From: Rachicladosporium sp. CCFEE 5018
Lineage: Eukaryota; Ascomycota; Dothideomycetes; Cladosporiales; Cladosporiaceae
DNA length: 64,000 bases
NCBI GenBank assembly: GCA_002077045.2
Contig: KZ111145.1
Coordinates: forward strand, 610,518 to 674,517
Direction of reading: 5' to 3'
Positions 12,760 to 22,889 of this stretch are shown one piece after another. Position 1 is the first letter of the stretch. The number at the start of each line of letters is the position of its first letter. A model generated the notes under the pieces. That model made no database searches. It had not been told where the DNA came from and saw only the letters and a list, made by a program, of their open reading frames with translations. The position numbers were made by a program, and so were the translations under genes.

Positions 12760-13134
12760 GAGGCTGCAGCTTATCTTTGGGAGCAGCGAACAATAGACAT
12801 TCCCACTCCTCACGTCGCTAGACAATGTCACATCTACACTCACGCGATATGGAGGATGGTACCCGGTCATCGGCTCCCCTCTCAACGCACTTGGACAGCC
12901 TCATGCATGTCTGTCACGAGCCAGGTCCTGCCGGTGATCCTGGGCAAAGTCGAGCTCATGTTGAAGTCGTTCCTTCCTCGACAACTCCACCTTCATCTGC
13001 ACTTGCCTCGCAACACGCTAACATGTTCTTGGACTCAACTTTTGTCTCTTTGCTCCATTCCATCCAATATCCCTTTGTCTCCACTCCTCGCTCTCTGCAC
13101 CCAATATACCGCATCAACGATACGCTGAAACACC

Positions 13135-14516
13135 ATGGCGGGCGATACGACCCTCGTCCGCCGCGACACGGAGACGAACCAGCAGCACAAGAGTCAGTCG
13201 AACTCATCCAACTCGATTCGCTCGAGGATCTCTGACGACGATTCCTAGGTTATGCTGCTGCGAACGCGACTGGACGGTCTATAGACACAAAGCAGGGCAC
13301 AAACACCACACGACGTCGAGATGACTTGGTACCCACACTTGCCGACGCGCCGGAACCTGGACAGATCCGTAGGCCCAAGGGTAGGCTGCAGACCTGTCAA
13401 GAGCTGCTCGTTGTCCGATGGCTGACCGGACCATAGGGTTTTGCTGGAGGAAGCTCAACACCTCCACCAGCTCGCATATTTGGCCATCGCAGCCGGTGAG
13501 CTACAAAGAGCTTCAGATCTGCAGAGCGCCGTCCGGATGATGGTGTCCGTAGTTGAGTCCACTGTGTTTGAGCTGCCAGGGAGGCACTTAACTGGTAAGT
13601 CTTTCATCAACGTCGAGTCGTTTGCTACGTCTTGTATAACTGATATCGAGCGCCAGACTACGCGATCTCAACCTTTTCGGACCAAGGTGGTGCCAGATCT
13701 ACCCAATGCAGCGATGACTCGGTGTCATCACTTGGCAGGTCCCACAACAGTATGTCCCTTAGGGTTCTATATCCCCATTTCGCGCCCAGGAGTTGCTGAT
13801 TGGAGGTAACAGTGCAGAGCTCTCCAGGTGGAGGGCTGGTGTGTATCGGCATAGAGCCTGCGCAGCACATAACTTCTCTACTCCCAAGACGTCACCCTAT
13901 CATTGATCACTGTGAGTTATTCCTTCATACGATCCGTATGAACATTCTCTAACCAAGCCTAGCACTGGAACACGCCCTGATATGGACGGAGAAGGCAGAT
14001 CGAGGCATTTCCAGCAGTCAAGGAGGCCAGCTGGTGTCCACGAGCTCGACACAGCGGTCGAGCGGAGCAGGAGCATTCGCTCCTGTGGAAAAGATGCCAG
14101 CGGTTGATTCGCCCCCGCCTGCACCATTTCGCCCAAAGCTGCCTCAGCATGTCTGCCGGCTGAATTTGGCGGTCACTGGATTGTCGCCAAAGACATCCGC
14201 GAATTTTTGGCAAGCGGACTGCACTAGCGAATACCACATCTGCAAGCAGCACGGGCTGTGGACGAAAGGCTTCGGCGAGCCATGTAAGTCTCCAGATGCT
14301 GTACACGTCGATGATACATTTGATGATGGCAAATTGCGGTGGGCGACCCACGAAGTGCGGCCAACCTGCATGCAGTTGGTAGAGAAGGGAATGTGTCGAA
14401 ACAAAAGAGCTGGTGGATGCTCGTATGGGCATGACATGGCTGAGCTGCGGGCTAGCTTGGCTGACTCCGCCAAGGTGGTGCTCAAGAAGTATCGGAGTCT
14501 TGCGAAGCGGCGCTAG
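13135..14516 (+). CDS. CCCH zinc-finger protein, exon chain unresolved
   Basis: A likely first exon starts at ATG 13135 and ends at 13192 (GTCAGT donor); a 56-nt intron with CTGAC branch and TAG acceptor leads to exon 13249-13380. The last exon, 13963-14516, follows a GTGAGT...CCTAG intron (13912-13962). It ends in a CCCH finger: Cys-x8-Cys-x7-Cys-x3-His in the segment CMQLVEKGMCRNKRAGGCSYGHD, plus a helical basic tail. Between 13381 and 13911 I cannot connect exons in one frame: the piece from 13437 reads best as FAGGSSTPPPARIFGHRS, but that is out of phase with the obvious donor at 13381. Either a splice site is non-standard or there is a one-base indel. CCCH fingers usually bind RNA or help ubiquitin ligases; no more can be said. 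Confidence 0.5.
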
Positions 14517-14678
14517 ACAGCGCACTTGACATGCTGGTCAGCGAGGCGATGGACGTCATTCGTCACCAGGGGTGACGACTGCGTTCCACTACCCGATGCC
14601 CAAGGGAAGTATGATCAAGCGTGAACCCTCCCCTTTGATCGCGGACCTCTGTCCGAGCAGTACACTTCTCCATGAAGT

Positions 14679-15958
14679 CTATGTGTGAGTAATGCTATTC
14701 CGGCTTTCTTCATCTTCCACACGCACCCTTCTCTCTGCCGTTACCTCAGCATTGGCGGGTGTCTGCTCGTGCGTATGCAGCTTCATGTTGACGAACATGG
14801 CATACAAACCAAAATCGTATGCCAACCTCAAGGCACCCGCAACAGTGAACGCCAACCAAAAGCGGTCGTCTGACGCCAGAAGCCCAGTGATCGAAGGTCC
14901 GATCATCGCAGCCATCGTACGGATTGTGCTCGTAATCCCCATGACAGCTGTTCGCTCTTCCGGCTTGACGACAGCAGCGATGAACGCAGCTCGGGGTGCT
15001 TGATCCATATTATTCAATCCGGCACGAATGAAGAGCAGAACGACATTGATCCAGAGCGTCGACGAAAGGCCAAAGAGCAGTACAGCCGCAGACGAAGGAA
15101 CATGCGTGAAGACCATTGTATTTATCAAGCCTATGCGCCGGGATAGTGGACCAGCGAAGACGCTCGACATTGCGGCAAGCAAGTAGCTGATCGATGTGAT
15201 ATCACCCAAAGTCGATTTTGAAGGATGCGAGTTTTGATCCAGGAAGTAGTTGCAGTAGGTATAAGGCACCATACCATCTGCCACACTATCGGCTGCCAGG
15301 AGAAACCAGAGTCTGTACATGATGCTTCGTGTGGGCGCTGAGATTGCAGAGAACCATTTGCTAAGCCATGAGCCTTCTTTTGTCGGAAGAGGCAATGCTG
15401 ATGGAGTCCGCTTATGCGGTGTTTCTGGCGGTAGATCGTGATCATCGAGCTCGATCGCGCTGTCATCATCCGCTTCATCTGCCTGAGCAACTTCCTTGTA
15501 AACCGAAGGCGCAGCATCGACTTCACAAGCGTCGCTTAGCAGGAGCATCATTCCGGCGTTGACGAGACCCATAATCGCATAGCCGAGGAAAAGGACATGG
15601 TACGAATTGACCAGAGACCATTCTCTCTGCACTGACAGTGCTTGTACGGTGCGACCCGAGATCTCGCTTCCGACACTCGAGCCCCAAGTCGAGATCGTGA
15701 CGTACCAAGCAAGGACATCTGGTCTCGTCTGAGGTGTCGTGAGTTGCGATAGGATGCTCTCCTCAATCGCACGGAAAGGACCAAAGTCGCCACCCATCGT
15801 GGATACCACCCCTGTGGTGATCGGTCAGTCCTGAATCGAATCGATTGATCGGCTGCCGTGATCGGACACATACCAACAATGGCTGCAATGAGGAGAAGCC
15901 AGAAGTTCTCGCAATACGCGAAGACGAGACCACTCGCAATCATCAGAGCAGATCCCAT
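14679..15958 (-). CDS. MFS transporter lacking its first two TM helices
   Basis: Two exons, 15874-15958 and 14679-15811, joined over a 62-nt intron (GTATGT...CAG), give 405 residues from the first in-frame ATG. The open frame reaches upstream to 16003 and there contains SDADRLGRRR, the loop that in MFS proteins follows TM2 (motif A, D-R-x-G-R-R). A TGA (16004-16006) precedes it directly, and the next 300 bp on this strand contain no hydrophobic segment that could be TM1-TM2. So the gene appears 5'-truncated; a protein started at 15958 would begin in TM3. The remaining helices, a long acidic central loop and the second MFS half look intact. Probably a decayed gene or a recombination remnant; an exon hidden by an unusual splice site is the alternative. 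Confidence 0.6.
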
Positions 15959-16294
15959 CCAGAGCACTCGTCGTCGACCAAGTCGATCGGCGTCACTACC
16001 TGGTCAGACCCGGGAAACATATGTTCGAAGAGTAAGTCTTGCGTTCCCCTGGTGAGGCTGAGTCCTATACTCACTATATCCTGTAGAGCATCGTTCGTGG
16101 GATCCAACAATAGATTTCCACCTCCGCTCGCGACTCTGAAGAAGGGTTACGATGTCTGCTACACTCAACTGCTGGCCTGCATGGCGGTCATGCCTGAGCT
16201 CACAGACCCACGTTGCCACTTCGAAGAGGTCAATAACCATTAGTCTAATCGCAGCATCCTCGGACCTGGCAGAAACACTTTCGAGCTCCCTAGT

Positions 16295-16981
16295 ATGCTC
16301 CCAACGACTTTGCGTGAACATTGGCCACACCTTATTGGAACCCAATTGAGGAAACTCTGTCTGCAGTATCGCCTCGACCATGTGGACTCTTATCGGACTT
16401 TCTTCGTGGCGACCATGTCTCTTAGTCTGCTGAGGATGTGGAAGGGCGCTGGAAATATTCGCGAGCTCGACCTGGAGATTCGCACTCACTTCCCGTCTTC
16501 CGGCAGGAGCTCTGACCTTACATGCTACCCACCTTTGACACAAATTTTCCGTGGTAGCGTTGTGTTCCAGCACTTGACCTCACTCACCCTCCGCTCGATG
16601 TGGCTCGAGCCTTTGGATTTTTCGGACTTCCTCCAGAGACACGATCGCACTTTACAGCGTGTCAAATTCCTCGATGTGAACTTGGGCGACACGAAGGCGG
16701 GTCTTCGATCCATCCCGGAAGATAAGCCTTGGCTCTTCTCATTCCATCGGCCGCTTATCAGGATCGATAGACCGTCTCTCGGAGTCACTCCCTGGTCGGA
16801 AGTCATGATTGTGTGCCAGGGTATTGACTCATTGCGCGGACTAGCCGTAAGCGGAGCATCGATCAACCGGAGATGGGAGTCCTTGAGCGAAGAGAGGATG
16901 ATAGATCTGGTGGAGCTGGGCATGGACGGTCGGATTTACGCCGTGAGCCAGTCTATTGCAGGTGGTCGTGTAGTGAATTAG
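16295..16981 (+). CDS. Partial copy of the neighbouring F-box-type protein
   Basis: An intact frame of 228 residues from ATG 16295. It aligns by eye with the C-terminal half of the F-box protein at 17348-18771: both have LRELDLE(I/V)RT, then a beta/leucine-rich stretch ending in SLTLR-S-MWLE or KVTLR-stop-MWLE, and both end with SLRGLAVSGAS / GLRGLAIPGAS followed by a Glu-rich helix. The N-terminal F-box part of the neighbour has no counterpart here. The piece is therefore either the truncated member of a tandem duplication or the last exon of a gene whose front is lost. No function should be inferred; F-box proteins recruit substrates to SCF ubiquitin ligases. Confidence 0.5.
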   Translation: MLPTTLREHWPHLIGTQLRKLCLQYRLDHVDSYRTFFVATMSLSLLRMWKGAGNIRELDLEIRTHFPSSGRSSDLTCYPPLTQIFRGSVVFQHLTSLTLRSMWLEPLDFSDFLQRHDRTLQRVKFLDVNLGDTKAGLRSIPEDKPWLFSFHRPLIRIDRPSLGVTPWSEVMIVCQGIDSLRGLAVSGASINRRWESLSEERMIDLVELGMDGRIYAVSQSIAGGRVVN

Positions 16982-17347
16982 TACATGTTGTATCCGGGGC
17001 GGAAAAGTTGTCTGAAGCGTGACCTCAGCACCCAATGCAGCTATTTGACCGCCGATGGAAGGCGCGTAGGGGGCAAAGTGAATCAAACGTGCCTTCCAAG
17101 TGCAGTACTGATCAAGTGAATTGCGTCTGGCGCCAGGACCACTCGTTGGCGCGAAAGTTCTCGTTCTTTCGATCACTCCAACCTTCCTTGGGAAACGTCA
17201 GTCACCAAACATCGTATCACTTCCAATCTGAGGTTCCCGCTCATCTGTTGGGAACGATCTCAGCTACTGCTGAGACTTTCAACTCTGCGCATCCGACATA
17301 CGGACATACTCACGGACATCGAACTGTAGCCATTCTCCATCTCCGCA

Positions 17348-18771
17348 ATGGCGACTTTGACAGCCGCGCAGCAGAGCGCTACAGCAAGCGCTCTCGGCAA
17401 TGACGATATCCTTCACCTGCTCGGGCTCCAACTCGATACCCGGTCGATCGCCGCTATGCGCCTGGTCAATAAGCGTTTCAAGCTTCACTTCACCAAGTAC
17501 CTGTTTCGCACCCTCCGCTTTCGGTTCAGCGTTTGGTATATCGTACGCCTGACGTGGGTCGCCGCTAACCCGGAATTTGCGCAAAATGTGCGTGAGTTCG
17601 TTTTCGATACTGCGACTTACCAGAACTTCAAAGAGGTGGATTCGGTGAAGTACGTTGGCCTGGGAGGACTTGCGAAGGGCACTGAGGCGCGCAAGAAGTT
17701 TGACGCTCGGATGGAAGCAGCGAGCCGCGACGAGGCGATGGTTCTTAATCCAGAGCGTGGCTTCATCAATGCCGTCCCCAGCGCTCTGAAGGCTCTGTCA
17801 AAGTGCCACAAAGTGGTTATCACAAGCTGGTCAGGGCCTGGCAGCAACTTCTTCACCCGGTGAGTCAACACGAGTAGATGCACGGTGACAATCCATCGAG
17901 CTGACATCTTCTGAAGGGGTGCGATTGAGGGCATCGGGACTTGGCTGCCCCCGCCGCTCGCCGGCTTGGTCCTGAGTGATGAGCAATGCCAAATACAAGA
18001 CCACGCGGGTATCACCATGCTCTCAGATCTCGACAAACCATTCCTCCCCATCGAAGATCTGGAGATCTGTCGCTCGCATCACGAACTCCTGGGTACGAAT
18101 GCTGCAGTCACTCAGTCTCCAGGCATGGCCATTTCCTTCGATCGCGGAAATCATACCATGCCAGCGGTGAATCAGTCGCTGAGGCGCCTCCGGCTAGAAA
18201 TCGCGATGGACGATATCGTCACTCAGGACAGCTTCAAAGCAGCCATCTGGAAGAACAGTCTGGGTCCGCTCTGGCGCGCAGCTGCGAACCTGCGCGAACT
18301 CGACTTAGAAGTCCGCACCAACATGGCTTTCGATCCGGCGGGCAAGTCGAAGGTAATGGTCTACCCGTTGGGGTTCATCTTCGGGACCGTCAGATTCAGG
18401 CAGCTGAACAAGGTGACGCTGCGCTAGATGTGGCTTGAACAAGGGGAGCTTGCGGCCTTCTTGAGGGCACACAAGGGCAGTCTCCAGGTTGTCAGGCTCG
18501 TAGATCTGAACGTCGGGGACACTGAAGGATACTTTAAGCTGATGCAGCACAACCTGGATCGTACCTTTGCGCCAGACACTCCACACAAGAAGATGAGCGA
18601 TCTGCGTGGCGATATCAGCGGAAAGGAGATGCCCTGGGTGGAGGTTATGCGCCTTGTCTGAAGGTGGGAGGACTTCGTGGACTCGCGATTCCTGGTGCTT
18701 CGATCGGGATGCAGCGCACAAAGATCGGTGAGGAAGTGTTGATTGAGCTTGTAGAGATGGGCAGACTGTGA
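17348..18771 (+). pseudogene. F-box protein pseudogene (nonsense plus frameshift)
   Basis: Exon 1 (17348-17859) begins at ATG and carries an F-box-like start (ILHLLGLQLD followed by a Arg-Leu-Val-Asn-Lys stretch). A 57-nt intron (GTGAGT, CTGAC branch, GAAG acceptor) leads to exon 2 at 17917. The frame then meets TAG at 18425-18427, exactly where the paralogous copy has TCG (16595-16597), with homology continuing on both sides (LR-stop-MWLE). A second break lies at 18659-18661: the frame ends in TGA, but the conserved GLRGLAIPGAS segment goes on in the next frame from 18661, so one base seems lost. That frame stops at 18769-18771. No intron can span the TAG because only 16 nt separate possible sites. 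The gene is best read as recently inactivated. Confidence 0.75.
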
Positions 18772-21700
18772 AGGGTTTGAGGGTGGTGAGCGAACGCCGC
18801 TAGGCGCGAAGAGTCGTCGTACGGACCAAGACAATGGCGCATCGTCGAACCTCGACAACTTCCACAGCAGGCCTATCACATGGGCTGTGACAGAGGAACA
18901 ACGGCAGAGGGAGTATGCCGTGACTGCTCTGTACCCTCGATTGCTGTACACATTCAGCGATTGCGTGGTCTTTGTCCTTCGCAACGCAAAGACGTTCCAA
19001 TCCGCTGTCTTGACGAAACTGCTGGAATGGGGCGTCGCTGCTCTCGAAAGCGCCATCAACGCTCCTGCTCTATCACACTGCATCGTAGCCTTGAATGGGA
19101 CCGATCCAGGTGTAGACGAGCGAGAGTGGGATGTCAATTATGCAACACAAAGTCTGCTGTCCTCGGTGAAGACTGCGCTGGATCCCGTTGAAGGTGTCCC
19201 AGCATTCAGGGCACTTGCTGATCACTGGCGAGCGTTGGGCAAGCAAATATTCAGCGTCGAAGATCTCATTTTGCGGTACTACAGCTCCTTCAAGGTGATC
19301 AGAATTCCTAGCAAGCCGAGATACATGACCATCGATACGCAAATCGGCCAACTACACAACATGATCAAGACGAATGTCGAAGACTCCTTCCGCACTAAAC
19401 GACGTGCTCGCATGTTGACGAACGCCGATGAGCTCGATGTCTACCTGCAGTCTGGATTTGACCACTTTACGACATATCTCAACGTACCCTTCAACTTCAT
19501 GAAAGTATCATTACTACACCATGCTATCCCAAACGACTTCGGTGGGCACATCCTGCAATTGTGCACAACAATCTCCGCCAAACAGCCAAATCATCAGCCC
19601 GGACGTGTGGCGTGGATGTTCGAGAAGCTTAGTGTAATGCTGGCTTCTTGTGTATTGTTGGACTGCGCTCGCTTTCGAAAGGGCAGAGTAGACGAGCTCT
19701 TTGGCTCGTACGTCAAATTCTTTGACTACGCCATGAGTGAGTACCTCGAACTGCACTACCCTTGCTCATATGTAAGCTCGGATGGCACTCGACGGTGTCA
19801 GCTCGTCAAGGCGAGACATTTGCCAAAAGGTCACCAAGACGAGAGAGGCATCATTGCGACAGGCGACTACGAAGCAGCATTTGACTCCACGTTCCTGCCG
19901 CTGTGGAAGAACCAGCTTCGCGCAGCCATCGCCGACATTCAGCGGGACTTTCAGTATGAGCTAGAGCAGATCGCGCATGGCGTGGAAGGTCAAACAATAC
20001 CCGAAGAGCGCATTGCTCTGGGTCTGCATGTTGAGTACCTGAACACGTTCTTCGAAATCATTGGCTCAGCTGGGTCGATTGTCTCGCACGCCACATGTTT
20101 CTGCTGCTTGATGGACGTGCCTGAGCATCCTCTTCCCTGCGGCCATGTTCTATGTTCCGCATGCACGAAGGCTTACAGCAGACGACTGAATGGCCACTCG
20201 GCTACAATGTCGTCATGTCCGCTGCACCAGTACAGTACCAAGTGGGCGAAGCCCGCACTGATCAAGTTCAAGCCCACTGGTGCTGGTGTGAGAGTGCTTT
20301 CGCTGGATGGTGGAGGAATCAGGGGTATTGTCCAGCTCGAGGTACTACGAGCTATGGAGCAAGCGATCGGCGGCTTCATACCAATACAGTCATTCTTTGA
20401 TTTGATTGTTGGATCTGGGTATGGGGGCATGCTTGCTGTCGGCCTGGCAACCCGAGACAAGAGCGTGGACCAGTGCATCGACCAGTTCTCGGCAATCTGT
20501 GATCATGCCTTCCAGCCACGCATGAAAGGTGTCCCTGTCGTCACTTCAATCGTCGCAGCTCTTGGTAGTGGCAGAAGGTACAAGACCAAGCCATTATACG
20601 CAGCTCTAAAAACCGCATTTGGTGAGAGCGATCATTTGTTCGACGCGGAAACACAGTTCCGACCTGGGTCTAAGGTGGCGCTAGTTTCCACCAGCGCGAC
20701 CGGAAGGGAGTCCATCCTGCTGGCAAGCTACCGCCGATCTGAAGACTCCGCTCCAATATATCACTTCGAAAGACCTCACGAGCCGGAGATGGAGCTCAAG
20801 ATCTGGCAGTCTGTCGCCGCGTCGATCGCGCATCCAGGTCACGTCAAGGCTTTCACTTTCCACGGACAGACGTATCTGGACGGTGGACTTCGATGCGGGA
20901 ATCCAGCACACATTGCAGACCGCGAGAGGCAGCTGATATGGCCCGAGGCGAGCGAGCCAGATCTGTTCTTGTCGCTAGGCACAGGCCAGAATCGTATCAC
21001 AGTACTGCAGAAGCTCAGTGACAAAGTACCGAACGGCACAGATGCTGCAAGAAAGCAGTCTGGCCGATGGCGGTCAAAACGACTTGATGATGTCTTGGAC
21101 GCAGAGCTTGCATGGACTGAGTTCAGATCTCAAGCAGTACGTGAGAGGTCTGAAGCCAAAGGCAGAAGATATATTCGATTCAACCCTGATCTTGACAAGG
21201 AGCCGCCTGCGCCGGACAGCACGAACGACCTAGTGTCCTTACAGAACAACGTGCGCAAGCGTCTGGCGACGCCGCATCGTATCGCTGCATTGCGCAACGT
21301 GGCGCATCGCTTAGTCGCATCGTCGTTCTACCTCGAGCTACAGAGCAAAGCGACGGCGGAGCAGAGTGAGCAGATTTGTTCCGCTAGTATTGTGTGTCGG
21401 TTCGAAGACGGAAGTGCTGAAATGCGTGGCCTTGGCCAGATCTTGGAGGACCGCATGGGCGAAGGTTTCGAGCCATACTTCATGATCAAGCCCGATATGA
21501 ACCGGAACGAATTCATCCAGAAAGCACCTATCACGAAAAACATCACTCGCGCACTTATCGATGGAGGTGTCTTCGGCTTGCCCAACATCTACATACCGCT
21601 CAGAGACGAGTCGAACGCTACGAGTATCACACTCTTTCTGCAACAGCATGATGGTCTGGAGCCGGATGGCTTTCCAATCAGTGGGTTCCCGCGAGTGCTT

Positions 21701-22870
21701 TTGGGCGAGCCAAAACAAGCCCAGCCAACCCGCAAGCCGGTTAGAGCGAGTCTGGACCAGCGTACGCGCTCTGAGAAGCTTCGATCTGGCCACGAGCGCG
21801 GAGTATCAGAAGTAGATACGATCTCTCTGAACGGGCCCGACACAGGGAACAACTCCAGCGAAACCAGCCGCGAGGATGCTCGAGATGCTGGCACGAGCCC
21901 GGCATCAGCAGTCCGAAAGCAGTCCCTTGCCGAGATCATTGCTCAACATCAGTTGCAAGGTAGCAGTATCAAGCAGCGCACCAACCGATTCTGGACATAC
22001 ATTGGTAACAATCACATGGCTCAGCATCCAGAGATGTACAGCGAAGCCGAGCTCGCCAAATTCGCCTCCGATCCCAATAACAGTACCCCGACTCAGACTC
22101 CCAGATCAGCCTACCCACCAGTCTCTCACTCTCCTCCTGCAACTGGCCTCGGTATACAGACCTCTCTCGATCCCATCGACACCGCTCCTCAAATGCAGCA
22201 AGTCGATGGCACATCCGTCTTTCCTCCGTCACGCTATCGTCTGACCAATCCCGATCCCGGTACGACGTACCCTTACCCCAGTGAAGCGGGTACAGACCAC
22301 TCGGGAGATGACGACGGCAGCGTCTATTCCGCGCATGACATGGTCATTGCCGAACCAGTACAGGTGCGTGTCGCCCCATCTCCTACTCTCATTCGTCAAA
22401 ATCAGTCTCGTCCCAACACACCCAAGTCCAGCGGATCGGCAGATACCTTCCGCACCGCCGCTGCCACGTTGTCCGGCGCAGAAGTCGGGGCATCGCCTCC
22501 ACCAAGATCGGAAGCGGAGACGCTGAAGCCTACGGTCTTTGTGCAGCCTGCGAAGGCGAGACGAACGCACAGAAGTCTGCCGAGTACGGTGCTGGCTGAA
22601 GACTTTCCAAGACCGCCGAGTATGGCTGAGAGTGAGGTCAGACGGTCGGTGGCCAGCGCTTCCAAAGTGTCTCCACCGCCGTCGGAGGCAACGGTGAAAA
22701 AATCTTCATCGCGACCAAGAACGCCGATGTCGAGATTTGCGTCGCCCAGAGTCACGACACCTACCTCGCCTCGTGCTGTAGCGCCGAGATCGCCAGGTAC
22801 ACGACGACCGTCGACCAGGAAGTCATCAGGGCGGGACACGATTTCTTCTCTGCTTGATGAATACGAATGA
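18755..22870 (+). CDS. Large RING-like/patatin-like protein, 5'-incomplete, Ser lost
   Basis: One long frame, open from 18755, with no in-frame ATG before 19325; a GTG at 18887 is the first alternative start. The sequence before 18887 (for example SNLDNFHSRPITWAV) already looks conserved, so the true N-terminus is missing rather than simply misplaced. Counting from 18887: alpha-helical region 1-400; RING-like cluster near 403-440 (C-x2-C, PCGHVLC-x2-C, C-P-x-H); patatin phospholipase domain from about 470 with the oxyanion motif DGGGIRG; a nucleophile elbow that reads GSGYGG (about 508-513) where the family has G-x-S-x-G; and the dyad Asp in LDGG near 664. The elbow Ser position is Gly, so acyl-hydrolase activity is doubtful. 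The last 400 residues are disordered, Ser/Pro-rich. The start overlaps the F-box pseudogene tail. Confidence 0.75.
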   Translation, partial: RWADCEGFEGGERTPLGAKSRRTDQDNGASSNLDNFHSRPITWAVTEEQRQREYAVTALYPRLLYTFSDCVVFVLRNAKTFQSAVLTKLLEWGVAALESAINAPALSHCIVALNGTDPGVDEREWDVNYATQSLLSSVKTALDPVEGVPAFRALADHWRALGKQIFSVEDLILRYYSSFKVIRIPSKPRYMTIDTQIGQLHNMIKTNVEDSFRTKRRARMLTNADELDVYLQSGFDHFTTYLNVPFNFMKVSLLHHAIPNDFGGHILQLCTTISAKQPNHQPGRVAWMFEKLSVMLASCVLLDCARFRKGRVDELFGSYVKFFDYAMSEYLELHYPCSYVSSDGTRRCQLVKARHLPKGHQDERGIIATGDYEAAFDSTFLPLWKNQLRAAIADIQRDFQYELEQIAHGVEGQTIPEERIALGLHVEYLNTFFEIIGSAGSIVSHATCFCCLMDVPEHPLPCGHVLCSACTKAYSRRLNGHSATMSSCPLHQYSTKWAKPALIKFKPTGAGVRVLSLDGGGIRGIVQLEVLRAMEQAIGGFIPIQSFFDLIVGSGYGGMLAVGLATRDKSVDQCIDQFSAICDHAFQPRMKGVPVVTSIVAALGSGRRYKTKPLYAALKTAFGESDHLFDAETQFRPGSKVALVSTSATGRESILLASYRRSEDSAPIYHFERPHEPEMELKIWQSVAASIAHPGHVKAFTFHGQTYLDGGLRCGNPAHIADRERQLIWPEASEPDLFLSLGTGQNRITVLQKLSDKVPNGTDAARKQSGRWRSKRLDDVLDAELAWTEFRSQAVRERSEAKGRRYIRFNPDLDKEPPAPDSTNDLVSLQNNVRKRLATPHRIAALRNVAHRLVASSFYLELQSKATAEQSEQICSASIVCRFEDGSAEMRGLGQILEDRMGEGFEPYFMIKPDMNRNEFIQKAPITKNITRALIDGGVFGLPNIYIPLRDESNATSITLFLQQHDGLEPDGFPISGFPRVLLGEPKQAQPTRKPVRASLDQRTRSEKLRSGHERGVSEVDTISLNGPDTGNNSSETSREDARDAGTSPASAVRKQSLAEIIAQHQLQGSSIKQRTNRFWTYIGNNHMAQHPEMYSEAELAKFASDPNNSTPTQTPRSAYPPVSHSPPATGLGIQTSLDPIDTAPQMQQVDGTSVFPPSRYRLTNPDPGTTYPYPSEAGTDHSGDDDGSVYSAHDMVIAEPVQVRVAPSPTLIRQNQSRPNTPKSSGSADTFRTAAATLSGAEVGASPPPRSEAETLKPTVFVQPAKARRTHRSLPSTVLAEDFPRPPSMAESEVRRSVASASKVSPPPSEATVKKSSSRPRTPMSRFASPRVTTPTSPRAVAPRSPGTRRPSTRKSSGRDTISSLLDEYE

Positions 22871-22889
22871 TGAGATTTGCATATGTTTC

